Assembly (NCBI RefSeq): GCF_021596945.1
Contig: NZ_CP063779.1
Span: 3,880,001-3,944,000, forward strand
Reading direction: 5' to 3'
Origin: Mongoliitalea daihaiensis
GTDB lineage: Bacteria > Bacteroidota > Bacteroidia > Cytophagales > Cyclobacteriaceae
DNA: 64,000 bases
Shown: positions 1 through 9,026 of the stretch, piece after piece
Numbering within the stretch: position 1 is the stretch's first letter
How the letters are laid out: each line of letters begins with the position of its first letter
The notes under the pieces: model-generated
What the model saw: only the letters and a program-made list of their open reading frames with translations
The model's database searches: none
What the model was told of the DNA's origin: nothing
Made by a program: the position numbers and the translations under genes

Positions 1-461
1 GCTTTCAAAATTATCAATTCCCGATCGTCAAGCGGGTATTCACTGAGCTCGGGATCAAAATTAGGGTTGAGCTGAATTTTACTTTCCGAACTTAATTTCA
101 ATCCGGAAGGCAAAGCCGCATTCATCACTTCTCCAATATGACAGCAATAATAATCAGCCATCCAAGACCAAAAGCGGATTTGAAGAGGATTAACAGTTGC
201 GTGGGAGTCCAGCACATCCAAGATGGGTTTGGCCTCATAGGCCGCAGGTGGTTTTTGGTGCACTTTACCAACAATGCCAGTCAGGATTTTTTTCTTTCCA
301 AACTGCACAATCACACGGTATCCTATTCCAATGGACTCTAACAGTGCGTTGGGAATACGGTAGGTAAACATCTTAGGTATCGGAACAGGCAGGATGATAT
401 CCGCAAAGGTGGCTTCCTGTTGCTCAGTTGCTTGAAAAAGATCTCCAAATAATGTATCCAA
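1..461 (-). CDS. priA: Primosomal protein N' (PriA), N-terminal part, cut by window edge
   Basis: The minus-strand frame from 461 to 1 stays open to the window edge and encodes about 153 residues. They include FADIILPVPIPKMFTYRIP, a GYRVIVQFGKKK stretch and a WMADYYCC segment, which match the N-terminal 3'-DNA-end-binding domain of PriA. PriA is the helicase that reloads the replisome at stalled forks. No ATG is available: an in-frame TAG lies just upstream, so a TTG at 461 is the likeliest start, with AAAGGA about a dozen bases before it. It lies about 47 bp downstream of the ERCC4 nuclease gene on the same strand, so the two are probably co-transcribed. The helicase domains are outside the window. 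Confidence 0.85.
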   Translation of the reverse strand, partial: MDTLFGDLFQATEQQEATFADIILPVPIPKMFTYRIPNALLESIGIGYRVIVQFGKKKILTGIVGKVHQKPPAAYEAKPILDVLDSHATVNPLQIRFWSWMADYYCCHIGEVMNAALPSGLKLSSESKIQLNPNFDPELSEYPLDDRELIILK

Positions 462-508
462 GTGTGTGATTTTTCCTTTATGAATTTTTCTCTAAAGTAC
501 TTCAAATA

Positions 509-1171
509 TCAACTCCCTAAAACCTCCTGCAACTTTTTTTTCGTTTTTGGTCCTAATCTGTTGCTTTCCAAATTGGCATTTTGCATAATGCCTTTGATGC
601 TTCCATATGTTTTCAAAAGGTCCAGTGCCCGTTTCTTTCCAATACCCGGTATCCTTGCCAACATATCCAATTGAATTTCCCAGGGAGTTGGGCTTTTCTT
701 TCGGTGACTTATATTTCCATTGGAAGTCAATTTTTTTCCAGCAAAAGAACGGTAGCAATACAAACTTAAGGATACTGTCTCCAAGATATTTCGGGTAAAA
801 AAGACAGGAATTCTAAATTTCCATTGAATGGAAAATAAAAGACTTTGAAAAGCTGCTTTTCGAAAGTGGCGCTGTTGGAGTCCTTGTGCTTCATCTTCAA
901 CAACAAGCAATGCAGGTTTAGGTAATTTTTGAAGACGTTTGATCTGAGAAAACAAGCGACCATCATTTAAGGAATTAAAAAAGTCCTGAAGCGTTTTCCG
1001 TTCGATGACCAGGTAATCATCCATGACAATATCCCCCGTGTAGAGGTGCTTTTTGGTGATAATAGAATTCCCAAAGGACTGAAAAGTTCGCATCAGTTCT
1101 TCCGGTTCCCGATGATCCAAGTAGATTTCCAAAGGGAAATAAAAGGATGATTTGATCAGGCCTTTAGGCAT
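509..1171 (-). CDS. ERCC4 (XPF/Mus81-type) domain nuclease
   Basis: The 220-residue protein carries an ERCC4 nuclease domain in its first half: a DHREP motif near residue 19, then TGDIVMDDYLVIERKT (the GD..ERK..D active-site signature), then LFSQIKRL. The C-terminal end has a helix-hairpin-helix (ARIPGIGKKRALDLL) that would bind branched or single-stranded DNA. Archaeal and eukaryotic relatives cut branched or flapped DNA; bacterial members are small and poorly studied. Translation could start further upstream (to 1243), but homology begins only after the Met at 1171, so I chose that start. It is followed on the same strand by priA, which suggests a role in fork or recombination-intermediate processing. 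The substrate is unknown. Confidence 0.8.
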   Translation of the reverse strand: MPKGLIKSSFYFPLEIYLDHREPEELMRTFQSFGNSIITKKHLYTGDIVMDDYLVIERKTLQDFFNSLNDGRLFSQIKRLQKLPKPALLVVEDEAQGLQQRHFRKAAFQSLLFSIQWKFRIPVFFTRNILETVSLSLYCYRSFAGKKLTSNGNISHRKKSPTPWEIQLDMLARIPGIGKKRALDLLKTYGSIKGIMQNANLESNRLGPKTKKKLQEVLGS

Positions 1172-1349
1172 AGTTAGGGGTGTTTTTATACCATGGGTGT
1201 AATTTTCAACCTTGAAAATCAATGAAATCCCCTCCATTTCCAAAAAATAAGTATTTCAGTAAACGTTTAAGTTTTTTGGAGTTTAAGAAAGATATCGAAG
1301 AAAACCAGTTATCAAAAACATTGGAAAGTTCAAAGAAATAATCCCCCCG

Positions 1350-1485
1350 AAGAGTTCGACCCTGCCTTTGCCGACAGGCAGGCCTTTCAGGGTCTGGAGT
1401 TTTGGATAGTAGGTACATTTGTGACCATGGGTTGCACCGATGGCTATTGAAAGGTTTGACCCTATCAGGGTCAGGAGTTTTTTAT
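1350..1485 (+). repeat. Degenerate dispersed hairpin repeat, plus orientation
   Basis: Two parallel units of the form GTTTGACCC..GGGTC are present: GTTCGACCCTG ... CAGGGTC, then GGTTTGACCCTATCAGGGTC. Between them lies ACCATGGGTTGCACCGATGGCTA. The same units, with different stem bases, recur at 62040-62146 in this orientation and at 1668-1792 inverted. Confidence 0.55.
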
Positions 1486-1667
1486 TCATTGAATCCAAGT
1501 TTAAAAGGATATATAGGATTATGAAAATTAATTATAGAATACCGCATAATAGACTTCAAAGCTAACACTTGGACACCCTAAATCATTAACTTCTCAATAG
1601 TAAAATAGGGTACATAATTTATTCATTTACTGGTATTTACTAGCTATAGACCATATATCGATATAAA

Positions 1668-1792
1668 AAGCCGACCACGAAGTGGTCAAACCTCTCAATA
1701 GCCCTCAGTAAAACTGGGGGTAAAAATTAACATCCTCCTCGGCTATCCCGACTCTGAAGGAGTCGAACTTAAGCACACGAATCTCCTTTAAA
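1668..1792 (-). repeat. Degenerate dispersed hairpin repeat, minus orientation
   Basis: Read on the minus strand this segment has the family layout: GTTCGACTCC-TTC-AGAGTC, a CCCCCAGT-TTT-ACTGAGGG hairpin, GGCTATTGAGAGGTTT, then GACCAC-TTC-GTGGTC. Stem bases differ from those at 1350-1485 and 62040-62146 but remain complementary. Confidence 0.55.
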
Positions 1793-1952
1793 AACTATAT
1801 TTCAATTCGCTCTAGGTAATTAACTTTAAACATCTGAAAATCAAATGAAAAATCCACCAAAACCTAGTCCACAAACTCAATCTATCTAAACTATTTATAT
1901 TTTAATATTTTTCCATAATCGAAATAGTCGAATAAATTAAAAACCGACCTAT

Positions 1953-1980
1953 TTGAATTCAGAGAAATTGACTATTTTTG
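1953..1980 (+). promoter_or_regulatory. Bacteroidota sigma-70-type promoter of merR-dprA
   Basis: TTG at 1953-1955 is followed after 17 bases by TATTTTTG at 1973-1980, matching the Bacteroidota -33/-7 consensus (TTG ... TAnnTTTG). Initiation would fall around 1984, about 20 bases before the chosen GTG start. Confidence 0.6.
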
Positions 1981-2005
1981 ATTGAAGCTAAAATTCTTTA
2001 GAACC

Positions 2006-2362
2006 GTGCCTTACATAGAAAAAGAAATAGAAAAAAAATATTATTCCATAGGTGAAGTAGCAAGCATGTTCAAGGTTGCGCCCTCCTTGATTCGCTATTG
2101 GGAGGGTGAATTTGATGTGATCAAGCCCAAAAAAGATAAAAAAGGTAACCGCAGATTCACCAAAGAAGATATTGAAAAGATCCGTTACATCTATCAATTG
2201 GTAAAAATCAAGGGATATACCTTACAAGGTGCTCAGGAAGTCTTGAAAAGTGGTCAGGAAAAAACCATGGATAAAGCCACCATGATTGACCGATTGTTAC
2301 AGATTCAGTCATTTTTGAAAGAAATCAGAGATCAAATGCATGTCAGCACAAACGAACGATGA
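2006..2362 (+). CDS. MerR-family transcriptional regulator
   Basis: The 118-residue protein is a short MerR-type regulator. Its N-terminal winged helix reads YYSIGEVASMFKVAPSLIRY, followed by the wing IKPKKDKKGNRRF and a short helical dimerisation region. The GTG at 2006 gives the conserved beginning (M)PYIEKEIEKKYYSIGEVA typical of this Bacteroidota subgroup; an upstream TTG at 1982 is possible but less likely. There is no C-terminal effector or metal-binding domain. The last 23 bases overlap the start of dprA, so the two genes are translationally linked. The regulator's targets are unknown. Confidence 0.85.
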   Translation: MPYIEKEIEKKYYSIGEVASMFKVAPSLIRYWEGEFDVIKPKKDKKGNRRFTKEDIEKIRYIYQLVKIKGYTLQGAQEVLKSGQEKTMDKATMIDRLLQIQSFLKEIRDQMHVSTNER

Positions 2363-3461
2363 ATTAGTTTTTGAATTAGCCCTAAATCTTGTTCCGAAAA
2401 TCGGTCCGGGCCTGTATCGAAATATCATTGCCTATACAGGTTCGGCCCGTGCTTTTTTTGAAATTCCTTCCGGCAAACTCGCTAAAGTACCCCGTGTAGG
2501 GAAGAAACTGATTGAATACCGCAAATCAGCAGATCAATTCATCAAAGACGCTGAAGAAATTATCATAGCCTGCCGCAAGAAGAATATCCGGATTCTTCCC
2601 TTTTCCGATCCTGAATTCCCCAAACGCTTAAAAGTCTTAGACGATTCTCCCATGATTTTGTATATCCGTGGAAATGTCAACCTCAATCCGGAGCGTAGTA
2701 TTGGGATTGTAGGAACGCGTAATGCCACTGAATATGGGAAATCCATCACCAAAAAGATCGTCGAAGAATTAAGCTCTTTCCAGCCTTGCATCATTTCAGG
2801 TTTAGCCTATGGTGTGGACATTGAAGCCCATAAGGCAGCCTTGCAGTCCAACTTACCTACAATTGGCGTATTGGGTTCCTCTGTCCATCAAATTTACCCC
2901 TCCATCCACAAATCTACTGCCGAGCAAATGTTTGAAATAGGAGGATTGATCAGCGAGTACCCACCAGGCACAGAAATGCACCCTGGAAATTTCCCTCAAC
3001 GCAATCGCATCATCGCTGCCCTTTCCGATGCCATCATTGTGGTAGAAGCCGCTAAAAAAGGGGGAGCCTTGATCACCGCTGAAATTGCTTATTCATACAA
3101 CAAGGAAGTATTCGCTGTACCGGGTAATCTACTTTCTTCCTACAGTGAAGGGTGTAACAACTTAATCAAGCAACTCAAAGCTAGCATTTACACAGGAGTC
3201 AAAGATATTGAAGATGCATTATCCTGGAAAAAAGAAGGCAATGGAACAAGCAACAAAAAAATTGAACTTGATTTAAGTCAGTTTGAAGGAGAGGAAAAGG
3301 TGATTCTCCAGCTACTGTTGGATAAAAAAGAACTCGAGATTGATCAGTTGGCTACACAACTTGAACTTCCTTTATCCACACTTGCTTCCAAACTTTTGGC
3401 TTTGGAATTTCAAGGACTCCTCAAGTCACTTCCAGGAAAGAAATATCGGCTACTTGTCTAA
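2340..3461 (+). CDS. dprA: DNA-processing protein DprA
   Basis: At 373 residues this has the usual DprA length and layout. The N-terminal part is helix-hairpin-helix/SAM-like (residues 10-60). The Rossmann-fold core follows (about 115-300), with SIGIVGTRNATEYG, SGLAYGVDIEAHKAAL and FPQRNRIIAALSDA. A C-terminal winged-helix domain spans about 310-370. DprA binds single-stranded DNA entering by transformation and loads RecA. The gene overlaps merR by 23 bp. No competence genes are adjacent, so the call rests on the protein itself. Confidence 0.95.
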   Translation: MSAQTNDELVFELALNLVPKIGPGLYRNIIAYTGSARAFFEIPSGKLAKVPRVGKKLIEYRKSADQFIKDAEEIIIACRKKNIRILPFSDPEFPKRLKVLDDSPMILYIRGNVNLNPERSIGIVGTRNATEYGKSITKKIVEELSSFQPCIISGLAYGVDIEAHKAALQSNLPTIGVLGSSVHQIYPSIHKSTAEQMFEIGGLISEYPPGTEMHPGNFPQRNRIIAALSDAIIVVEAAKKGGALITAEIAYSYNKEVFAVPGNLLSSYSEGCNNLIKQLKASIYTGVKDIEDALSWKKEGNGTSNKKIELDLSQFEGEEKVILQLLLDKKELEIDQLATQLELPLSTLASKLLALEFQGLLKSLPGKKYRLLV

Positions 3462-3466
3462 AAATG

Positions 3467-3505
3467 AAAGTCCAGCAACTTATAAACTGCTAGACTTCTA
3501 TCTTT
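3467..3505 (+). terminator. Weak candidate terminator after dprA
   Basis: AGTCCAGCA pairs imperfectly with TGCTAGACT and is followed by TCTATCTTTTTTG just after the dprA stop codon. The stem contains a mismatch, so this is only a candidate. Confidence 0.35.
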
Positions 3506-3701
3506 TTTGATGAATTAGATTCACCGAAGATTTCGATGTTGACCTGTTCTAGAGAGGGGATGAACCACAAAGAAAGCCAAGTTTATTACTCAAAGTACTC
3601 AAAGATTCTCTTTATCCACTTCTTTGTGCCTTTGTGGCAATTTTTACCTTAGGGGTTGCTAGGTGAAGCTTAATTTTTTTTGAAAAACAGACAAATTGCA
3701 C

Positions 3702-4661
3702 TCATTTGAGCAAAATAATAACCGTGTCTCTTCTACTCGCTTCATCATCTAAATATTGGAAATAGGACTCTCTAGTTGTGTGTATAAAATCAACCACTCC
3801 AGGGTAATAATAAACTCCAAACTTATTATAGTCATTAATTTTTAAAACTGCCTCTCCAACAACTTTTTCAAATTCTTCCGAATCAAGACCTGATAATTTG
3901 AAAAAGTCCATAATCATAGACTTGGAAGATAATTCCTCTAGCTGAACTTCTTGGATAAGCAAACAATACTCATCTTCAAAATCAACTTCATCAAGATAAA
4001 GTTTACCTTTTGCATCTACCGGTTCATTCCCAAATAAATTGGGGAGAGAATCTTCGTATTCGTAAACTCGATCCACCTCCAAAGACGCTCCAAATGGAAA
4101 ATGTAAAAGCTTTAATTCAGGAACTACAAAAGCTTCAATACCAATTTTGGATTGATAGGTGTTTTTCATTTGAAGCAAAACTTGCTGAATTGCAGGACCT
4201 GATTCTTTACCTTCTACTAGTATCGGGGTTAATGTTTCAAAAATTTCATTAACAGCATCCCTTACTTCTTCCCAATTATCAATGCCTACAAACTCTCCAT
4301 ATTCATCAGTAGAATAAATTATCTCTAATATTGGTTTGACATTGAGTGATTGTAAAAGTACTTGATCGACAACTTGAGAACGGAATAACTCATGTGTGTA
4401 CTTCCATTTTATCTGATACGAAGTCTCCGTTGAGTCAATGACCAAAAATTCAGCTGAATAACTGGATGAATCAAACTTTACCAATTCATCCCCTTTCCAT
4501 TGTTGCGTGTATTTTGTTATTTCATAGGAATAGGAATCTCCTATTGACCAATAAGCGATAAACGCTACACCTGTAGTATCATTCTTTGAAAAAGATATTG
4601 ATTGGATTGAAAAAAAAATCACAAATAACAAACTGAATTGGAAAAGCCGATTCATAACCAA
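3702..4661 (-). CDS. Secreted protein of unknown function
   Basis: This 319-residue protein starts with a hydrophobic signal peptide (about residues 4-24, ending before SFSKND), so it is probably exported to the periplasm or cell surface. The mature part is rich in acidic and aromatic residues and looks beta-rich, with no motif I recognise. It ends without a T9SS sorting domain. The gene stands alone between the dprA region and ffh. A good intrinsic terminator lies just upstream of its start and isolates it from ffh. No homologue was recognised and no function is proposed. Confidence 0.65.
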   Translation of the reverse strand: MVMNRLFQFSLLFVIFFSIQSISFSKNDTTGVAFIAYWSIGDSYSYEITKYTQQWKGDELVKFDSSSYSAEFLVIDSTETSYQIKWKYTHELFRSQVVDQVLLQSLNVKPILEIIYSTDEYGEFVGIDNWEEVRDAVNEIFETLTPILVEGKESGPAIQQVLLQMKNTYQSKIGIEAFVVPELKLLHFPFGASLEVDRVYEYEDSLPNLFGNEPVDAKGKLYLDEVDFEDEYCLLIQEVQLEELSSKSMIMDFFKLSGLDSEEFEKVVGEAVLKINDYNKFGVYYYPGVVDFIHTTRESYFQYLDDEASRRDTVIILLK

Positions 4662-5069
4662 AGATTTAGACTATAAATCTAACTAAAAATCAATCAAAAA
4701 ACTGCAAAAAAAAATCCAGTAACTAGATAAAACTTAATTACTGGACCTAATAACTTATTTAAGCTCTGATCAGCTTTTTAGAAGATTAAACTTGATTCAG
4801 AATGTTAGAAGATGGCATGTCTTTTCTTGCCTCTTGGTTCTTGACTCTAGTTTCTAAACTCTAGCCATTACTTTTTTCAGGTACTGAAATTAGATCATTT
4901 TTTTAAGAATAATCTTCATTTACACCAGCCTCTAATATATCGCCGATTCTGTCTACCAAAGGTAGGAGGCTCATATCCATTTATATCGCGAACCTGTCTA
5001 CTGACAGGTAAAGCATATTTCATTCTCTAAAGATTACAATCTCTCGAACTAACTGATATTGGCTGAAGC
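4662..5069. other. Intergenic region between ffh and the secreted-protein gene
   Basis: It holds the minus-strand terminator at 4706-4746 and, next to the ffh stop, degenerate microrepeats like those in the 49-62 kb region: CTTGGTTCTTGACTCTAG, a CTACC-AAA-GGTAG hairpin and a CCTGTC-TACT-GACAGG hairpin. No gene is seen. Confidence 0.5.
4706..4746 (-). terminator. Intrinsic terminator downstream of ffh
   Basis: On the minus strand TCCAGTAAT pairs with ATTACTGGA-type arms (4738-4745 with 4715-4722) and is followed by nine T residues. It would end transcripts coming from ffh, about 330 bases past its stop codon. Confidence 0.7.
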
Positions 5070-6404
5070 CTATCTACGCATCTTCGGCATCATACCTCCC
5101 AAGGCCTTCTGCGCTCCCCCCATCTTATTCATCTGCTTCATCAATTTGCGCATATCTGCAAACTGCTTCATCAGATTATTAACCTCAGTGATACTTCTTC
5201 CACTTCCGTCTGCAATTCTCTTCCGTCTACTTCCATCGATTAAATCTGGATTTTCACGCTCAGTTGGCGTCATGCTTCGAATGATGGCCTCGATTGGTTT
5301 GAAGGAATCATCGTCAATATCCAAACCCTTCATCGCCTTACCCATTCCTGGAATCATACCTACCAAATCTTTGATGTTACCCATCTTCTTGATTTGCTCC
5401 AATTGGGATAGGAAGTCATCAAAATTGAACTGATTTTTACGGATTTTGGCATTGATACGCTTGGCTTCATCTTCATCAAAGGATTGCTGTGCACGCTCCA
5501 CTAGGGAGATCACATCCCCCATGCCCAAAATTCGCTGAGCCATACGGTCTGGATGGAATACATCTAAGTTTTCCATTTTTTCACCGGTGGAGATAAACTT
5601 AATTGGCTTATTGACCACGTGACGGATAGAAATGGCCGCACCACCACGGGTATCACCATCCAATTTGGTTAAAACTACCCCGTCAAAATTCAAGCGCTCA
5701 TCAAAGGTCTTGGCTGTATTCACAGCATCCTGACCAGTCATGGAGTCAACCACAAAAAGTGTTTCAGAAGGATTAAGTGCTTTTTTCAAAGCCTCAATTT
5801 CCTGCATCATTTGCTCATCCACTGCCAAGCGACCCGCAGTATCGACGATTACAATCTTTTTACCATGCTTTTTGGCATAGTCCATTGCCCGATTGGCAAT
5901 CTCAATTGCATTTTTATTTTCCGGCTCCGCGTACACCTCTACTCCTATCTGCTCTCCCAATACTTTCAGTTGGTCAATCGCAGCAGGTCTATAGATATCA
6001 CAGGCCACCAACAATACTTGTTTTCCTTGTTTTTTAAGGTAACTGGCAAATTTCCCTGTAAAAGTAGTCTTACCAGAACCCTGCAAACCTGAGATCAACA
6101 CAACAGCAGGGTCACCTTTGAGGTTCACATCAACCTTGGTACCCCCCATCAAGTTGGTCAACTCCTCTTGCGTGATTTTTACCAACAACTGTCCCGGAGA
6201 AACCGCTATCAATACATCACGGCCCAAAGCCTCTTCCTTAATTTTATCTGTAACCTCTTTGGCAACCTTATAATTCACATCGGCGTCGATCAAGGCTCTT
6301 CTAATTTCCTTGACCGTGGTGGCCACATTGATCTCTGTGATTTTTCCGGTACCCTTCAGGGTTCTAAAAGCTCTATCTAATTTTCCACTAAGATTATCAA
6401 ACAT
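5070..6404 (-). CDS. ffh: Signal recognition particle protein Ffh
   Basis: The 444-residue protein is the SRP54 GTPase that binds signal sequences of nascent membrane proteins and delivers ribosomes to FtsY. The N domain begins MFDNLSGKLDRAFRTLKG. The G domain has the P-loop GLQGSGKTT, then DTAGR and TKLDGD. The C-terminal M domain is methionine-rich (FADMRKLMKQMNKMGG) and ends KMRR. The ATG at 6404 gives the conserved N terminus; 22 codons upstream are open but unlike the family. The gene is monocistronic and divergent from the YfhO-like gene. Confidence 0.96.
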   Translation of the reverse strand: MFDNLSGKLDRAFRTLKGTGKITEINVATTVKEIRRALIDADVNYKVAKEVTDKIKEEALGRDVLIAVSPGQLLVKITQEELTNLMGGTKVDVNLKGDPAVVLISGLQGSGKTTFTGKFASYLKKQGKQVLLVACDIYRPAAIDQLKVLGEQIGVEVYAEPENKNAIEIANRAMDYAKKHGKKIVIVDTAGRLAVDEQMMQEIEALKKALNPSETLFVVDSMTGQDAVNTAKTFDERLNFDGVVLTKLDGDTRGGAAISIRHVVNKPIKFISTGEKMENLDVFHPDRMAQRILGMGDVISLVERAQQSFDEDEAKRINAKIRKNQFNFDDFLSQLEQIKKMGNIKDLVGMIPGMGKAMKGLDIDDDSFKPIEAIIRSMTPTERENPDLIDGSRRKRIADGSGRSITEVNNLMKQFADMRKLMKQMNKMGGAQKALGGMMPKMRR

Positions 6405-6543
6405 GGTATCTACGATTTGTCGCAAAAATAGGAAATTATTCGGGAATACCCCATGCCGAAATGTCGACATGCTGCTAAATTCTGTAATAGAAGCGCACCT
6501 TAAGAGGAAAAAAATGCTTTATATCCTTTCAAAGTCTGCCTAA

Positions 6544-6566
6544 GCAAATTTATTTTTTAATTTGCG
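6544..6566. promoter_or_regulatory. Palindrome and -7 box in the ffh / yfhO divergent region
   Basis: GCAAATT and AATTTGC flank a T-rich spacer. Read on the minus strand, the left arm contains TAAATTTG (6552-6545), a Bacteroidota -7 box facing ffh. The symmetry could simply reflect back-to-back promoters. Confidence 0.4.
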
Positions 6567-6596
6567 GAGGTTTTAATTACAATTAGCAAAGCGCGC

Positions 6597-9023
6597 ATGA
6601 ACTTGAATTTTCGAAAAGAGGTGCTTCCACATGGAATTTCCGTTGTTATTTTTTATTTGATTGTCTTGATTTACTTTTCTCCGATGGTATTTGATGGGAA
6701 AATCATCTTCCAAAACGATATTTTACAATGGGAAGGGGGAGCAAAAGAAATCTTGGACTACCGGAAGGCTACTGGAGAAGAAGCACTCTGGACCAACCGC
6801 CTTTTTGGTGGAATGCCTGCCTATTTGGTGTCTTATGAAATCCCGGGAGACATTACTAACTTTTTATTGAAAATTGTATCCGTAGGATTACCTCATCCCA
6901 TCAATTCCTTATTTATTGGAATGATCGGGATGTATATGCTTTTACTCGCATTTAAAGTGCGAAGTGAAATTGCAGCAGTAGGTGCTATTGCTTTCGCATT
7001 TAATACCTTTCACCTGATCAGCCTAGATGCTGGGCATAACGCTAAAATATGGGCTATTTGTCTCATTCCACTGATTTTCACAGGGATCCACCTCGCTTTT
7101 GAGCGCAAAAAACTCTTGGGGATGGCTGTTTTTGCTTTTGCCATGATGCTCCAATTGAAATTCAACCACTTGCAAATCACCTACTATACCATGCTCATGG
7201 TACTCATTTACGGAGTTGCCCGTATTTATGAAACCATTCAGTCAAAAAATTATGGGGAATTTGCCAAAAGTATAGGAATCTTGGTCCTAGGTTTGGGTTT
7301 GGCCATCGGGAGCAATGCCAGCCGATTCGCTGCAGTATTAGAATACAGTCCCTACTCCACTCGGGGAAAATCAAACCTTTCGACCAATGCAGGGACTGAC
7401 TCAGGGCTGGATAAAGAATATGCTTTTGCATGGTCTCAGGGGAAATTTGAAACACTCACATTTTTAATTCCATTTATCCAAGGTGGTGGTTCTCAAGAAG
7501 CACTTCCAAAAAATTCTGAAACAGAGCGTGTGCTTCGTTCCAATGGGATAGACAATGCACAGATCAATGGATTTATACTGGGTGCTCCCACTTATTGGGG
7601 AGATCAACCAGGTACAGGAGGTCCCATATACGGGGGAATCATCATGGTTTTCCTATTTGTCATCGGTCTATTGTATGCAGACAAAAAATGGGTTTGGGTG
7701 TTCACCTCTATTACCGTTCTCTCTATTTTACTTGCTTGGGGTAAAAACTTGGAATGGTTCAATTATAGTGTATTTGACTTTTTGCCTGGTTACAATAAAT
7801 TTAGAGCAGTATCCATGGGCTTGTGTATGGCCTTGTTTGCCATTCCTATCTTAGGAAGTTTAGGTTTGCAAAGCTTATTCCAAAAAGAAGTAGGACCCAC
7901 ATTCAAAAAATTATTCATTGCCTTTGGCATCGTGGGTGGGTTGGCGTTTTTCTTTGCAATTTTCGCTGGGATGTTCTCTTTCCGCGGAAACGTCGATGGA
8001 AACCTTCCCGATTGGTTGGTAGACGCCATTCGTTCAGATCGAAAATCTATGATGCAAGTCAGTGCATTCAAAGGGCTTGCTTTTGTTTCCCTCAGTTTTG
8101 CGTTGATTATGGCAAGCTTGAAAAATAAGCTTAACATCAGCTATGCTGTTGTAGGGATTGGTCTATTACTGGTAATTGACTTGTGGTCAATTAATCGTAG
8201 ATACTTAGGCGAAGAAGCGATGCGTGATAGTCCCGCAGCTCAGTTTTTTGCTCAATCGGCAGCGGATACCAAAATCCTAGAGGATAAAGATTATTACCGG
8301 GTATTTAACATTGAAAATCCATTTAATGAAGCGCGCACCTCGTTTTATCACAACAGTGTGGGTGGATACCACGGTGCCAAAATGAAGCGAATTCAGGAAT
8401 TAATCGAGCGTGCCATACAGCCGGAAATTGCAAACTTTATTGGGAAAGCTCAGGAAGGAGATTTTGCATGGAGCGAGCTCCCAGTACTTAACATGCTCAA
8501 TACTCGATACCTCATGGCAGGAAAATCGGCAGATGCTGTTTTCCGTAACCCACTTGCCAACGGACCTGCTTGGTTTCCTGAAGAAGTCATTGCTGTAAAC
8601 TCAAATGATGAGGAAATCCAACGCATTCAGCAAATTGATACCCGCCTTGCTGCGACTGTCAATACCCAAGAATTTGGTACCATCCCTGCTGGTGCTGGCA
8701 CCGTAAAACTGACCAAGCAAAGCCCTGGTAAACTAAGCTACAGTGTCGAAGTCAGTCGGGAGGGTTTATTGGTGCTTTCTGAGGTCTACTATCCCAAAGG
8801 TTGGAAAGCTACCATCAATGGAGTAGCTACAGAATTAATCCGAACTAATTATCTCCTAAGGGGTATTGTCGTTCCCATAGGTACTTCCAACATCGAATTG
8901 AGTTTTGAACCGGATAGCTTCTATCAAACCAAAGGATTAACAATAGCTATGCAATACCTCACTACGCTACTGTTAATAGGGGCAGTAGGTTTTGTTTTCT
9001 TACAAAAACAGCCCAAAGTATAA
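6597..9023 (+). CDS. YfhO-like multi-pass membrane protein
   Basis: This 808-residue protein has about a dozen transmembrane helices over residues 10-540 and a non-membrane C-terminal domain followed by a last helix near 785. The amino-terminal pattern (WEGGAKEILDYR, LWTNRLFGGMPAYL) and the C-terminal YYPKGWKATING segment are typical of Bacteroidota YfhO-family proteins. These are related to GT-C glycosyltransferases and implicated in modifying lipid-linked polymers. The exact reaction is not known. It is the first gene of an operon: the glycosyltransferase starts 3 bp after its stop. Confidence 0.8.
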   Translation: MNLNFRKEVLPHGISVVIFYLIVLIYFSPMVFDGKIIFQNDILQWEGGAKEILDYRKATGEEALWTNRLFGGMPAYLVSYEIPGDITNFLLKIVSVGLPHPINSLFIGMIGMYMLLLAFKVRSEIAAVGAIAFAFNTFHLISLDAGHNAKIWAICLIPLIFTGIHLAFERKKLLGMAVFAFAMMLQLKFNHLQITYYTMLMVLIYGVARIYETIQSKNYGEFAKSIGILVLGLGLAIGSNASRFAAVLEYSPYSTRGKSNLSTNAGTDSGLDKEYAFAWSQGKFETLTFLIPFIQGGGSQEALPKNSETERVLRSNGIDNAQINGFILGAPTYWGDQPGTGGPIYGGIIMVFLFVIGLLYADKKWVWVFTSITVLSILLAWGKNLEWFNYSVFDFLPGYNKFRAVSMGLCMALFAIPILGSLGLQSLFQKEVGPTFKKLFIAFGIVGGLAFFFAIFAGMFSFRGNVDGNLPDWLVDAIRSDRKSMMQVSAFKGLAFVSLSFALIMASLKNKLNISYAVVGIGLLLVIDLWSINRRYLGEEAMRDSPAAQFFAQSAADTKILEDKDYYRVFNIENPFNEARTSFYHNSVGGYHGAKMKRIQELIERAIQPEIANFIGKAQEGDFAWSELPVLNMLNTRYLMAGKSADAVFRNPLANGPAWFPEEVIAVNSNDEEIQRIQQIDTRLAATVNTQEFGTIPAGAGTVKLTKQSPGKLSYSVEVSREGLLVLSEVYYPKGWKATINGVATELIRTNYLLRGIVVPIGTSNIELSFEPDSFYQTKGLTIAMQYLTTLLLIGAVGFVFLQKQPKV

Positions 9024-9026
9024 TAG

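Larger units (their letters stand above)
1172..2005. other. Intergenic region with degenerate hairpin repeats
   Basis: There is no convincing gene here. The stretch separates the minus-strand nuclease gene from the plus-strand merR-dprA unit. It holds two groups of short inverted repeats, near 1350-1485 and 1668-1792, listed separately, and the merR promoter at its right end. The rest is AT-rich without visible structure. Confidence 0.6.

Noticed and set aside
138-341. Plus-strand frame of 67 codons near the left edge
   Set aside because: It lies antisense to the clear priA coding frame.
5777-6092. Plus-strand frames inside ffh
   Set aside because: They are shadows of the conserved ffh gene with no features of their own.
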